Shown one piece after another: positions 1 to 9,949 of a stretch of 25,329 nucleotides of DNA (within the stretch, counting starts at the first letter, position 1; every line of letters starts with the position of its first letter). A program made the position numbers and the translations under genes. The stretch covers positions 1,400,876-1,426,204 of the forward strand of contig BFEA01000233.1 in NCBI GenBank assembly GCA_003427395.1. The letters are read 5' to 3'. The DNA is from Chara braunii (Eukaryota; Streptophyta; Charophyceae; Charales; Characeae). The notes under the pieces were generated by a model. It ran no database searches and was not told the origin of the DNA. It saw only the letters and a list, made by a program, of their open reading frames with translations.

Positions 1-68
<68 letters not shown>

Positions 69-95
69 ACACACACACACACACACACACACACA
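1..95. repeat. Compound dinucleotide microsatellite (TC)n(TG)n(CA)n
   Basis: A TC run (1-30, probably continuing outside the window) passes into TG (31-67) and then CA (68-95). The TG and CA blocks are reverse complements joined at TGTCAC, so together they form a near-perfect inverted repeat that could extrude as a hairpin. Open frames across it encode only Cys-Val and His-Thr repeats and are not genes. Confidence 0.97.
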
Positions 96-150
96 TGCAC
101 ACGCGAAGGCCCCAAAACACCATTTTTTTAAAATCTTGTAGTACTCGACC

Positions 151-203
151 GGGGGCATGCCCCCATGTTTTTCTTTTTTTTTGGGGGGGGGCTAAACCCC
201 CCC
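151..203. other. Two adjacent G/C palindromes
   Basis: Positions 151-164 are a perfect 14-bp palindrome (GGGGGCATGCCCCC). After a T-rich gap, a run of nine G (183-191) faces seven C (197-203) across the spacer CTAAA. Both could form G/C hairpins. No function can be assigned. Confidence 0.8.
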
Positions 204-858
204 ATAAATTCCCTCGCGGGTGACGTACTTCAGAATACAATGCGAGTTTATTTTTGGGTCTCTATCCACCGTTCCCGAAAATGCACGAAAAACAAAGAAT
301 GGTCAAGATCTGCCAAGAAAATCAAAATTTGACCACTTTGCCTTTCAAAAAGGTGATGGTCTTGAGATATCACCATTGAACTGACTGGCCCCAGTTGGAT
401 TGGATTGGATTGGAAAGCGAAAGATGAAGACAACAGGGTGCTGAAATCAGCGACGCAAATACACAAGCACGCTACGAGAAGGGAAACACGCTAAGTTGTG
501 TAACTCGGAATTGAATTATTAACTCTCACGAAAAATAGGAAGAAGATAAGAGTTAACTCTCACGAAAGATAGGAAGACGATAACAAGAGCTTACCATAGC
601 TAATGAGATACCATAGCTATGGAGATCAAACCACCACCCATATGGACAGTGGTAAGTCTGGCTTCCCTCTACCCGTTTCAGTTGGAGCCAGAATCCAGCC
701 TCATCAGGAGGGAGAAACAATTCTGGGGTGAAAGTAGCGTAACTTATGGAATAAATACTGCTTTAAGCCTCAGTAACAATACTAACAATGCACATCATCA
801 ACATACTCACAAACAGATATGGCCTCATCAATCCTTTAGGTCACATGCCCCCAGACCA
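204..858. other. Gene-free stretch with small tandem repeats
   Basis: No credible protein or RNA gene is seen. It contains four copies of TTGGA (395-414) and a tandem duplication (listed separately). The + frame starting at ATG 619 runs on into the endonuclease-like sequence from 859, but residues before that point match nothing I recognise. They may be a decayed LINE 5' region. Confidence 0.5.
519..589 (+). repeat. Tandem duplication, unit about 35 bp
   Basis: Two adjacent copies (519-552 and 553-589) begin TTAACTCTCACGAAA and continue as ATAGGAAGA.GATAA. They differ by a few substitutions and a 3-nt indel. ACCATAGCT is also repeated just downstream (near 593 and 610). Confidence 0.85.
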
Positions 859-1640
859 GGTAGTGTTGGAGTAGCCAACTTGATCCCGCCGGGCTCGAGA
901 ATAGAACCAGTGCACTGGGAAGCGGACAAGGAAGGCGGAAGGTGGGTATACAAGCTATGCTAGAATTGGAAATCGTAATCATTCTCTGCATCTATGGTCC
1001 AAATGAGACAGAAGAGAGAAAACAATTTTTTGGATCCATTAAAGAACACCTTCCAATCGGGATCCCGATCATCATAGCAGGGGACTTCAATGCAGCCCCA
1101 AGTCGCCACTTGGATCGGTGGCACATCCCCTCTCCCTGTCCAGCCTACTTAGAAACTGATGAGTGTATCATAGAGGAGCTATGTTAATCCCTTTATCTAT
1201 TTTATTCATTTAGACGCTCACATCCAACCAAACACACATTTTCCTGCTTTAGGAAGAGTCAAACAACAAAGGCATCCAAATCTAGGCTATCAGCCGGGCC
1301 GCCAGCCCGTGCAAGGACCACGGAAGGTCTCAAAAAAAAAAAAAAAAAAAAAAATCCGAAAAACAACTATGTTATGCAGAAAAAAAAACTGAACAACTTT
1401 TGCCTCAGGGTCACATCGAAATTCGTCACCAAATTTAAAATAAAAAATAAAATTTAAAAATATTATTTGTTTTTATTTTTTTTGGCCCGGCCGGGCAGGT
1501 GACCCCGGGCCACTCTGGTAGCCTAGATCCAAATCCCGAACTCATCTAATTTTGATGTCTGAAGAACTTCAAGGAGCATTGCAAGTAGCAAAGGTCTTCC
1601 CTAGGAGTGTTTTCCCAGGGTTAGATCATGCAATGTGTGT
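859..1640 (+). pseudogene. LINE APE-type endonuclease domain, broken
   Basis: Endonuclease/exonuclease/phosphatase fold. In LINEs this nicks the target DNA to prime reverse transcription. Visible motifs: GVANLIPP (near 871) and EGGRWVY (near 931) in frame 1; then, after a frameshift near 950, LCIYGPNETEERKQFF and the catalytic-loop motif GDFNAAP at 1080-1100 in frame 3; FRRSHPTKHTF (1209-1241); and the end of the domain as GLDHAMCVSI (1618-1647), where DH matches the conserved SDH of the family. A TAA at 1185-1187 interrupts it, and a MITE (1282-1526) sits just after SKS. Joining across the MITE at its target duplication puts SKSR in frame with LILMSEEL, as expected for this family. Confidence 0.85.
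1282..1526. mobile_element. hAT-like MITE inside the LINE endonuclease
   Basis: A 245-bp insertion with terminal inverted repeats CTAGGCTATCAG (left) and CTAGGCTACCAG (read inward from the right), 11 of 12 identical. It is flanked by a perfect 8-bp direct repeat ATCCAAAT (1274-1281 and 1527-1534). Next to the ends are G/C-rich segments (GGCCCGGCCGGGC near 1484); the inside is AT-rich with a 23-A run (1332-1354). There is no coding capacity. An 8-bp duplication is typical of the hAT superfamily; the TIR sequence itself does not settle the superfamily. The insertion clearly post-dates the LINE. Confidence 0.85.
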
Positions 1641-1849
1641 TAGCATATTGTCCTTCAGGAAAAAACCTGATCAAGGCAGGGGTTTCTACAAGTTAAATAC
1701 GTCCATATAGAAAGTTTCAAAGTACATGGAGAGAACAGAGGGTCAACATCAAGGATGATATACAGTATTATGCACTGGTTCAACAACGGCCTGATGTTCC
1801 TAGACCGTAAATGCAATGAATATTCCAAAATGCTTGCAGCTAAACGTCA

Positions 1850-1926
1850 CCAACACTCACAAAGGAGATCAACAATCTCGAAGGGGTTTGTCAATTACCA
1901 ACACTCACAGAGGAGATTAACAATCT
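1850..1926 (+). repeat. 29-bp direct repeat within LINE linker
   Basis: Positions 1850-1878 and 1898-1926 are nearly identical (CCAACACTCAC then A(A/G)AGGAGAT), offset by 48 bp. The second copy leads into sequence reading EINNLETKLLAYMEH in another frame, typical of the helical linker between endonuclease and reverse transcriptase. A 48-bp partial tandem duplication inside the LINE is the simplest reading. Confidence 0.7.
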
Positions 1927-2398
1927 AGAAACTAAGTTGTTGGCTTATATGGAACATCGTTGACAAGGAATTAGAATCAGAGGGAAGTTGGTCAGGTATA
2001 ATACAGAAGGTGTAATGGATGCAATATTTTTTGCAAGGCCAATGTCAAATCAGGCAGATCAGTAATTGAGGTTTTTCTTGATCCTCAGACAGATCACCTT
2101 GTAACCTCAACAACGGCATATACGCAGGTCGCAAGATAATTCTACAAAAAAAAAATCACCTCATAATGCAAAAATCTACCTTTGCCCCAAAGATTGAAGG
2201 AAATTGAAGAATTTCTCATTTTCCTGAATAAGTCATTAACAGAGCTTCAAAGCAGTGAATTAGAAAAACCCCTCTCAAAAAAGAAAATCCAGACAACTCT
2301 CATGATGATGGAAGAAAAAGAAAAAAAACGGACATAAATAGACTCCCAAAGAATTCTGGGAGGTTATGAGGAATCAAATTTCCCAAGATTTGATGAAG

Positions 2399-3126
2399 TT
2401 TTACCAAGCAGTATGGGCCTCAGGCAGATTGGGGGAAATCGTTGGTCAAGGTGTCATAACTATGCTTTATAAAAAATGAGATAAAATTAACATCGCAATT
2501 ATAAACCAATCACCCTCCTCTCAATTGTCTATAAAATGGCGACAAAGGCCTTAACCAACAAATTGATGAAAGTAATCACAAATATAATTCATCCAACCGA
2601 ATTAGGTTTTTTCTCAGGAAGGAATATACAAGATAATATCCTCCTAATCAATGAAGTAGTCAAGCTATCTAGACAATCAAAACATAACGCAACTCTAATC
2701 TTCATTAACTTTGAAAAAGCATACGACCATGTGGACTTACTTTTCTTAGACAAGTGCATTGAGAAATTCCAATTTTGACCCAACTTTAGAAAATGGGTGG
2801 ATATTTTACACTCTAACGCCACAACTAGTGTCATGATTAATGATAATCTAGCCCCTCAATCACTCTAGAGCGATCGGTAAGACAAGGAGATCCGATAGCC
2901 CCCTTTCGTTTTTGTTTTAGTAATGGAAACACTTGCGGTCATTTTACGTCAGAACAAGGATATTAAACGTATCAAGATATCTTTCATACCAGAGGAGGTC
3001 ATTTCAGTGTGTTCCTTGTTTGTTGATGACCTTTCATTGATGGGTGAGGCCTTTGAAGAAAATATGAGGACAATTAAAAGTATGATGGATAAATTTTGTA
3101 ACATCTCGGATATGAGAATAAACTAG
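2399..3126 (+). pseudogene. LINE reverse transcriptase domain, broken
   Basis: RNA-directed DNA polymerase of the LINE above. In order: FYQAVWASGRLGEI and QGVITMLYKK (frame 2, about 2399-2479); LSIVYKMATKALTNKL (frame 1, from about 2518); SGRNIQDNILL; motif A region FINFEKAYDHV (2701-2733); FRKWVDIL; the shifted motif RQGDPIAPF (about 2877-2903); and motif C FVDD (3022-3033). In motif A the first Asp of the usual DxxKAFD pattern is Asn (codon 2707-2709), so the first catalytic Asp is lost. Both Asp of motif C remain. Stops at 2776-2778 and 3124-3126, plus a frameshift around 2855-2905, confirm decay. Confidence 0.88.
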
Positions 3127-4131
3127 GGGACTAAAATACAAGGATGGTGGATTCACTATCAAGGAGCGAGACCGCCTAAACAACCCCAAGTAAACTGGTT
3201 ACCTTCCACAACCCCAATAAGGGTTCTAGGGGTCTTGTTGTCAGCTGAAGGCAAACCAAGATTAAATAATGATTGGATCGCACTTGCACTCGCTCAGATG
3301 GAACTTTGGAAAGACAAGCACACCTTCTTGATAGGTCGATCTTTGGTCATAAACAATGTAATATTGTCATCTCTTTGGTATAAATCTTCCCTATGGTCTT
3401 TAGAGAAATCATCTTTTAGAGCCTTACAGAGACAAGTGACGACTTACCTCTGGAAAAAGAATCATGAATGCAAAAATGTAATCTGCAGGGTAGCATGGTC
3501 AGCGGTAATACAACGTAAATCCAAAGGGGGATTAGACATCTTGGATCCTAACACACAAGCATTGACCCTATCAATGCAATGGATCAAAATATTACTTTTT
3601 AACCCAGAGACACCATGGCAGCCGCTTGCATAAGAATAAATAGCAAGGTTGACACCTGAAGTCCCGAAAGATATTGATCCGATGATTTAGTTGGAAAATC
3701 GTTGCTGGTCCATTCCAAGAGGGGGACCCTTGACATCCGGCAGAGATAAGCACTCTGATAGGCATGCAAGAAGGTCAGATATAAAAAAAAAAAACTTTTC
3801 GTCAAATCTCATAAAGACCTGGCGTAAACTACCACTCCTAGACAAGTGTCCTCCTACCAGATGGAAAGAGGTCTATCAACAACCGCTTTTTAACAATAAA
3901 TGGATTAAAGATTCTCTAGGAAGATCATTACAGTGTATGGATTCTCCCTGGAGAGGGTGGGTGAGAAGAGAGATCCTCATAATAGGCGATATCCGGTGTG
4001 GGGAGACTAATGAGTGGTGCGTCCCCTCTCAACTACAGGCGAGGTTGAAATATTGCAGACTTTCTAAGGAAGCTTTAGACTCTTTAATCGACCTCATTCC
4101 AGTGGATTGGGTAAGGATCTTAAAAAAATGA
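3127..4131 (+). pseudogene. LINE region downstream of reverse transcriptase
   Basis: Continues the LINE in frame 1. IRVLGVLLSAEGKPRLNNDW, then W.DKHTFLIGRSLVINNVI, LWSLEKSSF..LQRQVTTYLW and SKGGLDILDPNTQALTLSMQ are the thumb/connection motifs usual in plant LINEs between polymerase and zf-RVT. After stops near 3631 and 3640 the frame reopens with WRKLPLLDKC, QQPLFNNKWIKD and LIDLIPVDWVRILKK. The minus-strand LINE at the right end has matching landmarks (TQPLFNN, ALPPEWEQVL), so this is the equivalent region of a related but different family. The expected zinc-finger segment is absent. Confidence 0.8.
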
Positions 4132-4371
4132 AGTGTGCGAGAATTGTTGCGTCGATTTGTTGTGTCCGTGTGGTGTTGTGTGTGGTGTGGGTTGCGTTGG
4201 ATACTAACAACCTTGTAGGGGTGGGGTGGATATTATAACCAGTATGGTTCCACTTTTGAACATCGTGTCCTGGCTGTAGTGGATAAGATATTTGGCTCTT
4301 GTAAGCACGGACGAGGATTTTGGCGCGCTGTGCGGATCTATGAACCATATTGATGAGAAGCTGCAACTGTT

Positions 4372-4464
4372 GGGGTCAGGTCCCACTTGCAAGACTTCTT
4401 CATTCATGACTATTGATCTTCGTAATTCATGGTCAGAAGAATCCATACAAGCAGGTCCTCGCCC
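4372..4464. mobile_element. Diverged foldback MITE, GGGGC-AGGTCCCA family
   Basis: The left end GGGGTCAGGTCCCACTTGC faces, read from the other end, GGGCGAGGACCTGCTTGTA. The arms stay alignable for about 45 bp (GATTCTTC and CATGA blocks), leaving a loop of only a few bases. Size (93 bp) and termini match the short elements at 22637-22734 and 25236 to the window end. It lies about 240 bp beyond the LINE relic. No clear target duplication. Confidence 0.6.
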
Positions 4465-5157
4465 TTGGAAAGAGTGTCCCGCATTCCACAAATAAAACAA
4501 AACATTGCTGAAAAATGGTTTCAGGCTTCAGGGTCCTGCCAATCTTGTCAAACATCCTTCACACAATGGCATCCTCCAAGTTTTTTTGTCTGTTGCTCAA
4601 ATCCAGTAGTGGCGGTCTTCTGCTGGATATCACCATACTTGATGGACTGCACATATTACTTTTTTTTTTTTTCATAACTATGGTTGCGTCATACTTTTCA
4701 GTTTTGATTTGCGACCGAAACAGGGGTTTTGCAGTATTGTCGCCGACGGAGTTATAATTGCAATCTAGTCACAAAGGTTTTGAAAGTACTTGTTTTTCCA
4801 CACTGCATCTATGAATTTTTAATTTCTTTTTTGAATTCACGTGTACTCATCCGTCCTTTTAGCTTTTGCACATTGCCCTTCTCCTTCACCGACGGTTCAC
4901 CGGACAACTTCCTTGATTCTCACTTGCCGTCTCCATGTAGCTTTCCTTCCTTGCTTAATGAGTGTTGACTTTGAGAGCCTGTGCATTATATTCTCACATC
5001 TTCCTCCGACATCTCTATCTTCTTCTTTCTCTCAATCTTTTGTCCCTCCCTCCCCTACTTGATTTGTGTCTCTTTTTATGCTAGCTTTCCTGTTTATTTT
5101 CTGCCTCGTTCTTGGATCGGCTCCGTATGGATCAGATCATTGCATGGAGAGCGGTGT
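4465..5157. other. Gene-free, partly pyrimidine-rich stretch
   Basis: No recognisable gene. The + strand is pyrimidine-rich around 4860-5100 (many CTTCC/TCTTC blocks), which keeps several frames open by composition alone. A T11 run lies near 4660. Confidence 0.5.
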
Positions 5158-5182
5158 GGGTACGAGTACCCTTACAAGGGTA
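5158..5182. other. Two overlapping, mutually exclusive hairpins
   Basis: GGGTAC-GA-GTACCC (5158-5171) and TACCCTT-AC-AAGGGTA (5167-5182) are both perfect and share the segment TACCC. A single strand can form one or the other. Two-base spacers are short, so a real fold would open the innermost pair. Confidence 0.75.
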
Positions 5183-5197
5183 TTCACCTTGTTTTTT

Positions 5198-5270
5198 GCA
5201 AGTGACAAAAAATAAGCTTGGCTTAAAGTCTCAAAATACGCCACGCGAGTCACGACAGTGTGTCACTTGC
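5198..5270. repeat. 10-bp inverted repeat
   Basis: GCAAGTGACA at 5198-5207 and its exact reverse complement TGTCACTTGC at 5261-5270, separated by 53 bp. The right arm itself overlaps a smaller hairpin (GACA-GT-GTGTC). It begins 16 bp after the overlapping hairpins. Confidence 0.75.
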
Positions 5271-8200
5271 GCCGACTAAGTGGTTGACTAGAGATAGAGA
5301 GTGTGTGGGCGCACAAACATAAGGCGCGCGTAATCTCTTTTTTTGTTGATGATTGTAAAGTCGGCGTGATTGTCGACCAAATTGTTGTTTTTTTATTTGA
5401 ACTATGATTAAATGACATTTTATTTCGACTGATACATTTGGCAGCGACATGTGCGCTCGTACAGAGGGACGACATCGGCGACGACGAGACTTTGAGTAAT
5501 GGTCAGAGTATACGAGGGAGTAGGCGCGGAGAAGGGTGTGGAGCTTGACGGTAGTGGGATTAGTCGATAGGCCGAGGTGTGGCTTTGGAAAGTCTCAGTA
5601 AACCCGCACGCCGCGTGATACCCGCTTATATAGGTGTCCGCTAATACTAGACCCAACCTTAGGCCTAACACTATTGGTTACGGTGTCAGACTTTCATCCA
5701 GGAGAGTTAGGGATTGAGACCAACGGGCAACAGCGCAGGGATATTGAAGCAGCGCAAAGGAACCGAGGGGTTGAGGGCCCGACGGGGCTATCCCCCATGG
5801 ATTTGTCTGCCCACGGGGCATAGGTTTTCTCTTTTTTTTCCACCTAGCTTTTTGCCTTTATTTTTTAGATTATTATTTTTTTACTATTGATATTATTGAT
5901 TATTTTCATTTTGTTTATCCTTCTAAAAGTCGGCCGCAACATCGTTTTTTTTTTGGGGTTTGCCCAGACCCCGCGTGTTCGGAGATGCTGGCGAGTTTCT
6001 TTTAAATCCTGCTTACCTTGAAAACGAGGACCCAGAAGTTCAACGTGCATGCGAGTCGACGCCACAGGGAGAGGGAACCTATGTGTCATGGGCCCATTGA
6101 GCATGCCAGTTGGGGCCCCAAGGGGTGGCGAACTGTGCCTGGGCGTAATGGGCCTGGGCACAATGGCGGAGGCCACAGGCACATGGAGCCTATGTCCACT
6201 TCGGACTTCAAAGTCCTCACCTGAATATTTACTATTACCACCAAGACCTGCCCTGGGACCCGCCTAGTCTAGCCCACGTTGCAGGCTTCGCAGCAATGTT
6301 CCTGCGCCCTCCTACCCAACAGGGCGTCGGATATCACCCCGGCAGTCAGGCACAGGTCGCGCGTTGTAGGCGCTCACTACTTCCGGAGTTGACTAGTCTG
6401 GCGGGCATTTCGGTATGGTCTTCTTGGACCTCCGTGGCTATCATTTTGCAGTTTTTGTCGATCAGTACTCTCCGTGGTGTTCGGATTAGGGCACAATTCA
6501 GCGCAGATGTAAGAAGAAAGGCAGAGGAACTGAATCCGTCGTGGATTCGCGCCGAGGTACGAACGACAAAGGCTATGGCGAAAAGGTGAAGATGGCGGGG
6601 CGCAGTCGGAGAGGTGCAACCCTTTTGATTCTTGGCCGTTCTTGGTGAGGTAGGAAGCGATTTTGAAGTTTTTAAGGGTGGCGAGTGCAAATTTGATGTT
6701 AGGTTTACTGAAAAGAGAGGAAGGCGCGTGAGGACGGTGAAGGAGGGAATAGGAAGCAAGAAGTTCGCCCGATTCTCGATTAGAATCGGGTAGGAAAAGA
6801 CGGAATGCCGGGGTTATTGAACGAGGCGAGTCTAACTATGACATTAGATTAGAGGGTTAGTAAGTGGATTAACTTATTGAAGGAGTAGAGGCATGCGCTA
6901 TACTGAGGAGGAAAGTGAGCGAACACATATTTTCGCATTTTTGCAGAAAAACTCATGTTGAGTGTATCTTGTGGATGAAGTAGACCCACTTTGTCTCTCT
7001 ATGTGGGGTGACTGACAGACAATGTATGTTTCCTACATTCTAGCGAAGGAAGCCAAGTTTAGTCTGTTCTCATAACTAGACTCTCTCTTCAAGGTGTTTG
7101 TTATGCCGCGATGCCTTTCATGTGTCCTTGCGGTAGATTCCTTCTCACATTGCACGTTGGTCGGCTGCCCAGTTAACCCGCGCAAGGAAACTGTCGGATT
7201 GCGGACCAGGAAACGAGTGGTGGAGTAAAGAGGCTTAACGCGGGCGATCTACTTGCAGACGCGTTCTGTGCGGTTGCAAGGTTCGTCTTCGAAGCTCGCG
7301 TGATCGTGCTGCTACAGTGACCAAGCTAGTATTGCGGTGGGTTGTTTGGGTCGACGTTCGAGCCGGCACGGTCAGAGCTGTATTTGATGTCATGCCCCTT
7401 CGCTTTCGAAGAGGTTGAGTTCGCCGTCTGTGGGTCGTGTCTCCCTTACTCCGGCAGAAGCCTCGGTTTGGTTCAGCCTAAGGGAAGCAGTTTCTCTCTA
7501 TCCGCTTGCGTGCGTGGCCTGAAAGAAGTGTATCTAACTATGTTCTAGCGGAGGTGCGGGTACATGAACTATGTTTTAAGTAGAAGGGAAGACTCTGGAT
7601 ACGTGCGCTGGTAGGTGTCGAGCGTATGTCCTCACTAACAGTCAGTTGGACACTTCGGTACCCAACTTGTTGGATGTCAGTGTAGTTTTGCCTTCAAAGC
7701 ACGCGCCCAACTATCGGGTTCCCTGCGTGACTTGCGAATCTGAGTTTTCCTCCACGCACGATGTTCATTGGAGAGTGAAGATGTGCCAATAAGCCAGCCG
7801 CGAGAGGATTACGTGCGAGTAAGGAAAGAGAAAGATCGAACTTACCTGAGTTGCTGTTTGTAATCATTTGTAGCAGTTCACAACTAAAACAAGTGAGCGG
7901 ATGCGACAACCTGTGTTGGGTTTCGTGTCCTGCTCTCACCTTCCGGGGGGGGCTAGCCTGCAAAATGGGAGTTTGCCCAAGCTAGAGGGTTGGTTGCATA
8001 TTCAATATCCACAAGCTCTCCCTTTGTTGTTGTTTACATCGGTGGAGGTTCTATGGCTAGTGCAGCACAGTTGTTATAAAGTATCGCAGGGAGTTGTGTT
8101 GGGTCTCGCCGAAAATCATTTGTGTTTCAAATAGAGCACTGAGGGAGTACTCTATCTAAGCAGAACCATTTCCAAGTGGCGTGACCACCTGTTGGTTGAG

Positions 8201-8613
8201 AGGCGGAGTGCGGTGAGTTAGGAATAGAAATCCAGCTTGGAGAGCAGGTCATCGTTGTCATTTGGAGGATTGTCAGAGAGTCAATGACAGACAGTTGGAC
8301 TTCAGTTGACCAAGCTGTTGCGCACTTTGGCCATCATTGTGGGCCCCCCAAGCGATTGAAGGGATCGATGTCCTCTCACGCGAGTCTGAGCGCACCTTCC
8401 TTGTATCTGAGCGACTAAATGCTTCTTTCTCTGCCCTTCTTACTCTCAGTCTAGTCTTTTGGTTCAGATAGGAAGGCGGCAGCCGGGATTGCAACTCGTA
8501 ATCCGTACCAAGGCCTCTGTGGGAGGTTGCCCCACCGATTGCGGAAGCTCTACCGGAACCTAGACGAGGTTCTGGAGGCAGGGAACTGAGTGGTAATCTG
8601 CACCTCTTCCTTC
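5271..8613. other. Long stretch without protein genes, rich in short inverted repeats
   Basis: No frame looks coding: all are short and none resembles a known family. What does stand out is palindromes and hairpins: GGGG-CTAT-CCCC (near 5784), TGCCC-ACG-GGGCA (5808-5820), ATGGGCCCAT (6088-6097), TTGGGGCCCCAA (6110-6121), TGTGCC/GGCACA (6134-6139 with 6157-6162), GGACTT-CA-AAGTCC (6203-6216), TCCTTGCG/CGCAAGGA (7125-7132 with 7181-7188), GTGGG-AGGTTGC-CCCAC (8519-8535), and an 8-bp stem with one G-T pair at 8553-8575. Whether this density exceeds chance needs computation. Confidence 0.55.
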
Positions 8614-8619
8614 TATAAA
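8614..8619 (+). promoter_or_regulatory. TATA-box-like site upstream of hairpin array
   Basis: TCTATAAACCC with core TATAAA at 8614-8619, placed about 250 bp before the first repeat of the hairpin array. The match is good, but six bases occur often by chance and no initiator or transcript evidence is available. Confidence 0.25.
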
Positions 8620-8862
8620 CCCAGCTAAAACCCCTACTTGTACATCTTTCGATAGTTTGACTGAGTATATTACATGCATCCCTATTGAGTTTATGTTTGA
8701 CTTTCTGGACTTAAATCAGAGTTAAGTAAAGGAATGTATGCGCAAACTCGGCTTAATTTTTGTTGCTTGTTTGAATTCAGATGAGAAAAGGGTTATGAAT
8801 TGGGAGAAGGTGGGAGGAAGGTGGTTTTGCTTGTGATTGTCTGAGTCAACCAAAGGTTGGGC

Positions 8863-9630
8863 TTAGTTTCTAAGTTGAATGACCATGTGCTATGTTTTAT
8901 CTCGATTGCCTGGAGGACCAGACTTTGTTCATAAGTTGGATGGTCTGGTTGCTCTGACTTGCAAGAAATGTATGTGTTTGTTTTTTCAGCGACGAAGTTT
9001 TGTTTCTAAGTTGAATGGTTTGGTCACCTTGATTTATTTTAGGGTTTTCTGAGTGAGACTGGATTTTGTTTCTAAATTGAATGACCCAGTCTTCTTATGT
9101 TTTTTTATTGTTTGTGAGAAAAGTAGTTTGAGCTTTGTTCCTAAGTTTGATGACTCAATTTTTTTTTATTTTTTTTTAAGGGAGTAAGGCGAAGGGCCAG
9201 ACTTAGTTTTTAAGTTGAATGGTTTGGTCTGGAGTTATATTCATGTAAAACCAAGGAATAATTCTACCTATACTCTACTATTATTTTACTTACGAACAGG
9301 TTAATCAGACTTTGTTTCTAAGTTGAATGATCTGACTGTAGCTTATCACAATGAAGAGAGTACAAATTAAAAATATTAATTGATGGTAAGATGGGGCAGA
9401 CTTAACTTTGTTTCTAAGTTTAATGGTTCATTCTTATGCTACCTTAAAAGACTAAGAGCAGAAAGTTATATATAACTTGGCTACTTTAAACAATTCAGAG
9501 CGACTATACATTGTTTCTAAGTTGAACGACCTAATCATATGCCTAAAGAAGAGAAAAGTAGCAGTGCCCTATGTTTGTGTATATTCAATGGTTGAGCTAG
9601 ACTTTGTTTCTAAGTTGAATGGTCTAGCTT
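8863..9630 (+). repeat. Array of ten 19-nt cores, most held in covarying stems
   Basis: Ten cores related to TTTGTTTCTAAGTTGAATG start at 8863, 8924, 8999, 9065, 9134, 9203, 9311, 9407, 9510 and 9603. Flanking sequence pairs across the core but differs from copy to copy: ACCAGAC/GTCTGGT (core 8924), GACGAAGT/GTTTGGTC (8999, G-T pairs and one mismatch), GACTGG/CCAGTC (9065), TTGAG/CTCAA (9134), GGGCCAGAC/GTTTGGTCT (9203, three G-T pairs), TCAGA/TCTGA (9311), GAGCTAGAC/GTCTAGCTT (9603). Copies 8863, 9407 and 9510 pair poorly. The core can itself form a small TTC/GAA stem around TAAGTT. Spacing is 61-75 bp in the first half and 93-108 bp in the second. Conserved loops with compensating stems suggest selection on RNA or cruciform structure. 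An unusual foldback-type repeat is the alternative. Confidence 0.8.
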
Positions 9631-9949
9631 TACACCTTATGTAAGTTGGGTATAAGGGATAAATCATTGAGAGAATAATATAATATGAACTATTGTTGAC
9701 ACGGTTTAACTCTGGACCGAGTGAGAGTAGTTATCATTGTGGTATGAACTTGCATGTGGCTGAGTATGAGTTCAACTTAGGTTGAGTTTCAATTTCAGTT
9801 TGATAGGTAGTTGCTTTAGATCCTCGCCACGTACTAGAGTTATAGGAGTCAGTTCAATTTGTGCATTTTATGAGCTACTCTTTTTTACTTGGGTCAATTT
9901 TCGCATTTATTGGGATTCATTTATTTCACTCGAATTTGTATAAATTTTG
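9631..9949. other. AT-rich spacer between two repeat arrays
   Basis: No gene seen. It is AT-rich, with no further copy of the 19-nt core, and leads directly into the 122-bp array. Confidence 0.5.

Larger units (their letters stand above)
859..4131 (+). mobile_element. Degenerate non-LTR retrotransposon (LINE)
   Basis: A + strand LINE relic can be followed through its domains in order: APE-like endonuclease (859 to about 1640), linker, reverse transcriptase (about 2399-3126), and the region after it (3127-4131). Family landmarks are GDFNAAP (1080-1100), SGRNIQDNILL, FEKAYD, RQGDPIAPF, FVDD (3022-3033) and PLFNN. Most of the second half lies in one reading frame, broken by in-frame stops at 2776-2778, 3124-3126 and 3631-3633 and by local frameshifts. 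A 253-bp insertion (element plus target duplication) shifts the frame between 1281 and 1535. The zf-RVT C-terminus is missing; recognisable coding ends near 4131. It is certainly non-functional. A clade assignment would need alignment. Confidence 0.9.

Noticed and set aside
32-223. Small frame through the TG/CA microsatellite
   Set aside because: Pure dinucleotide translation with no further coding sign.
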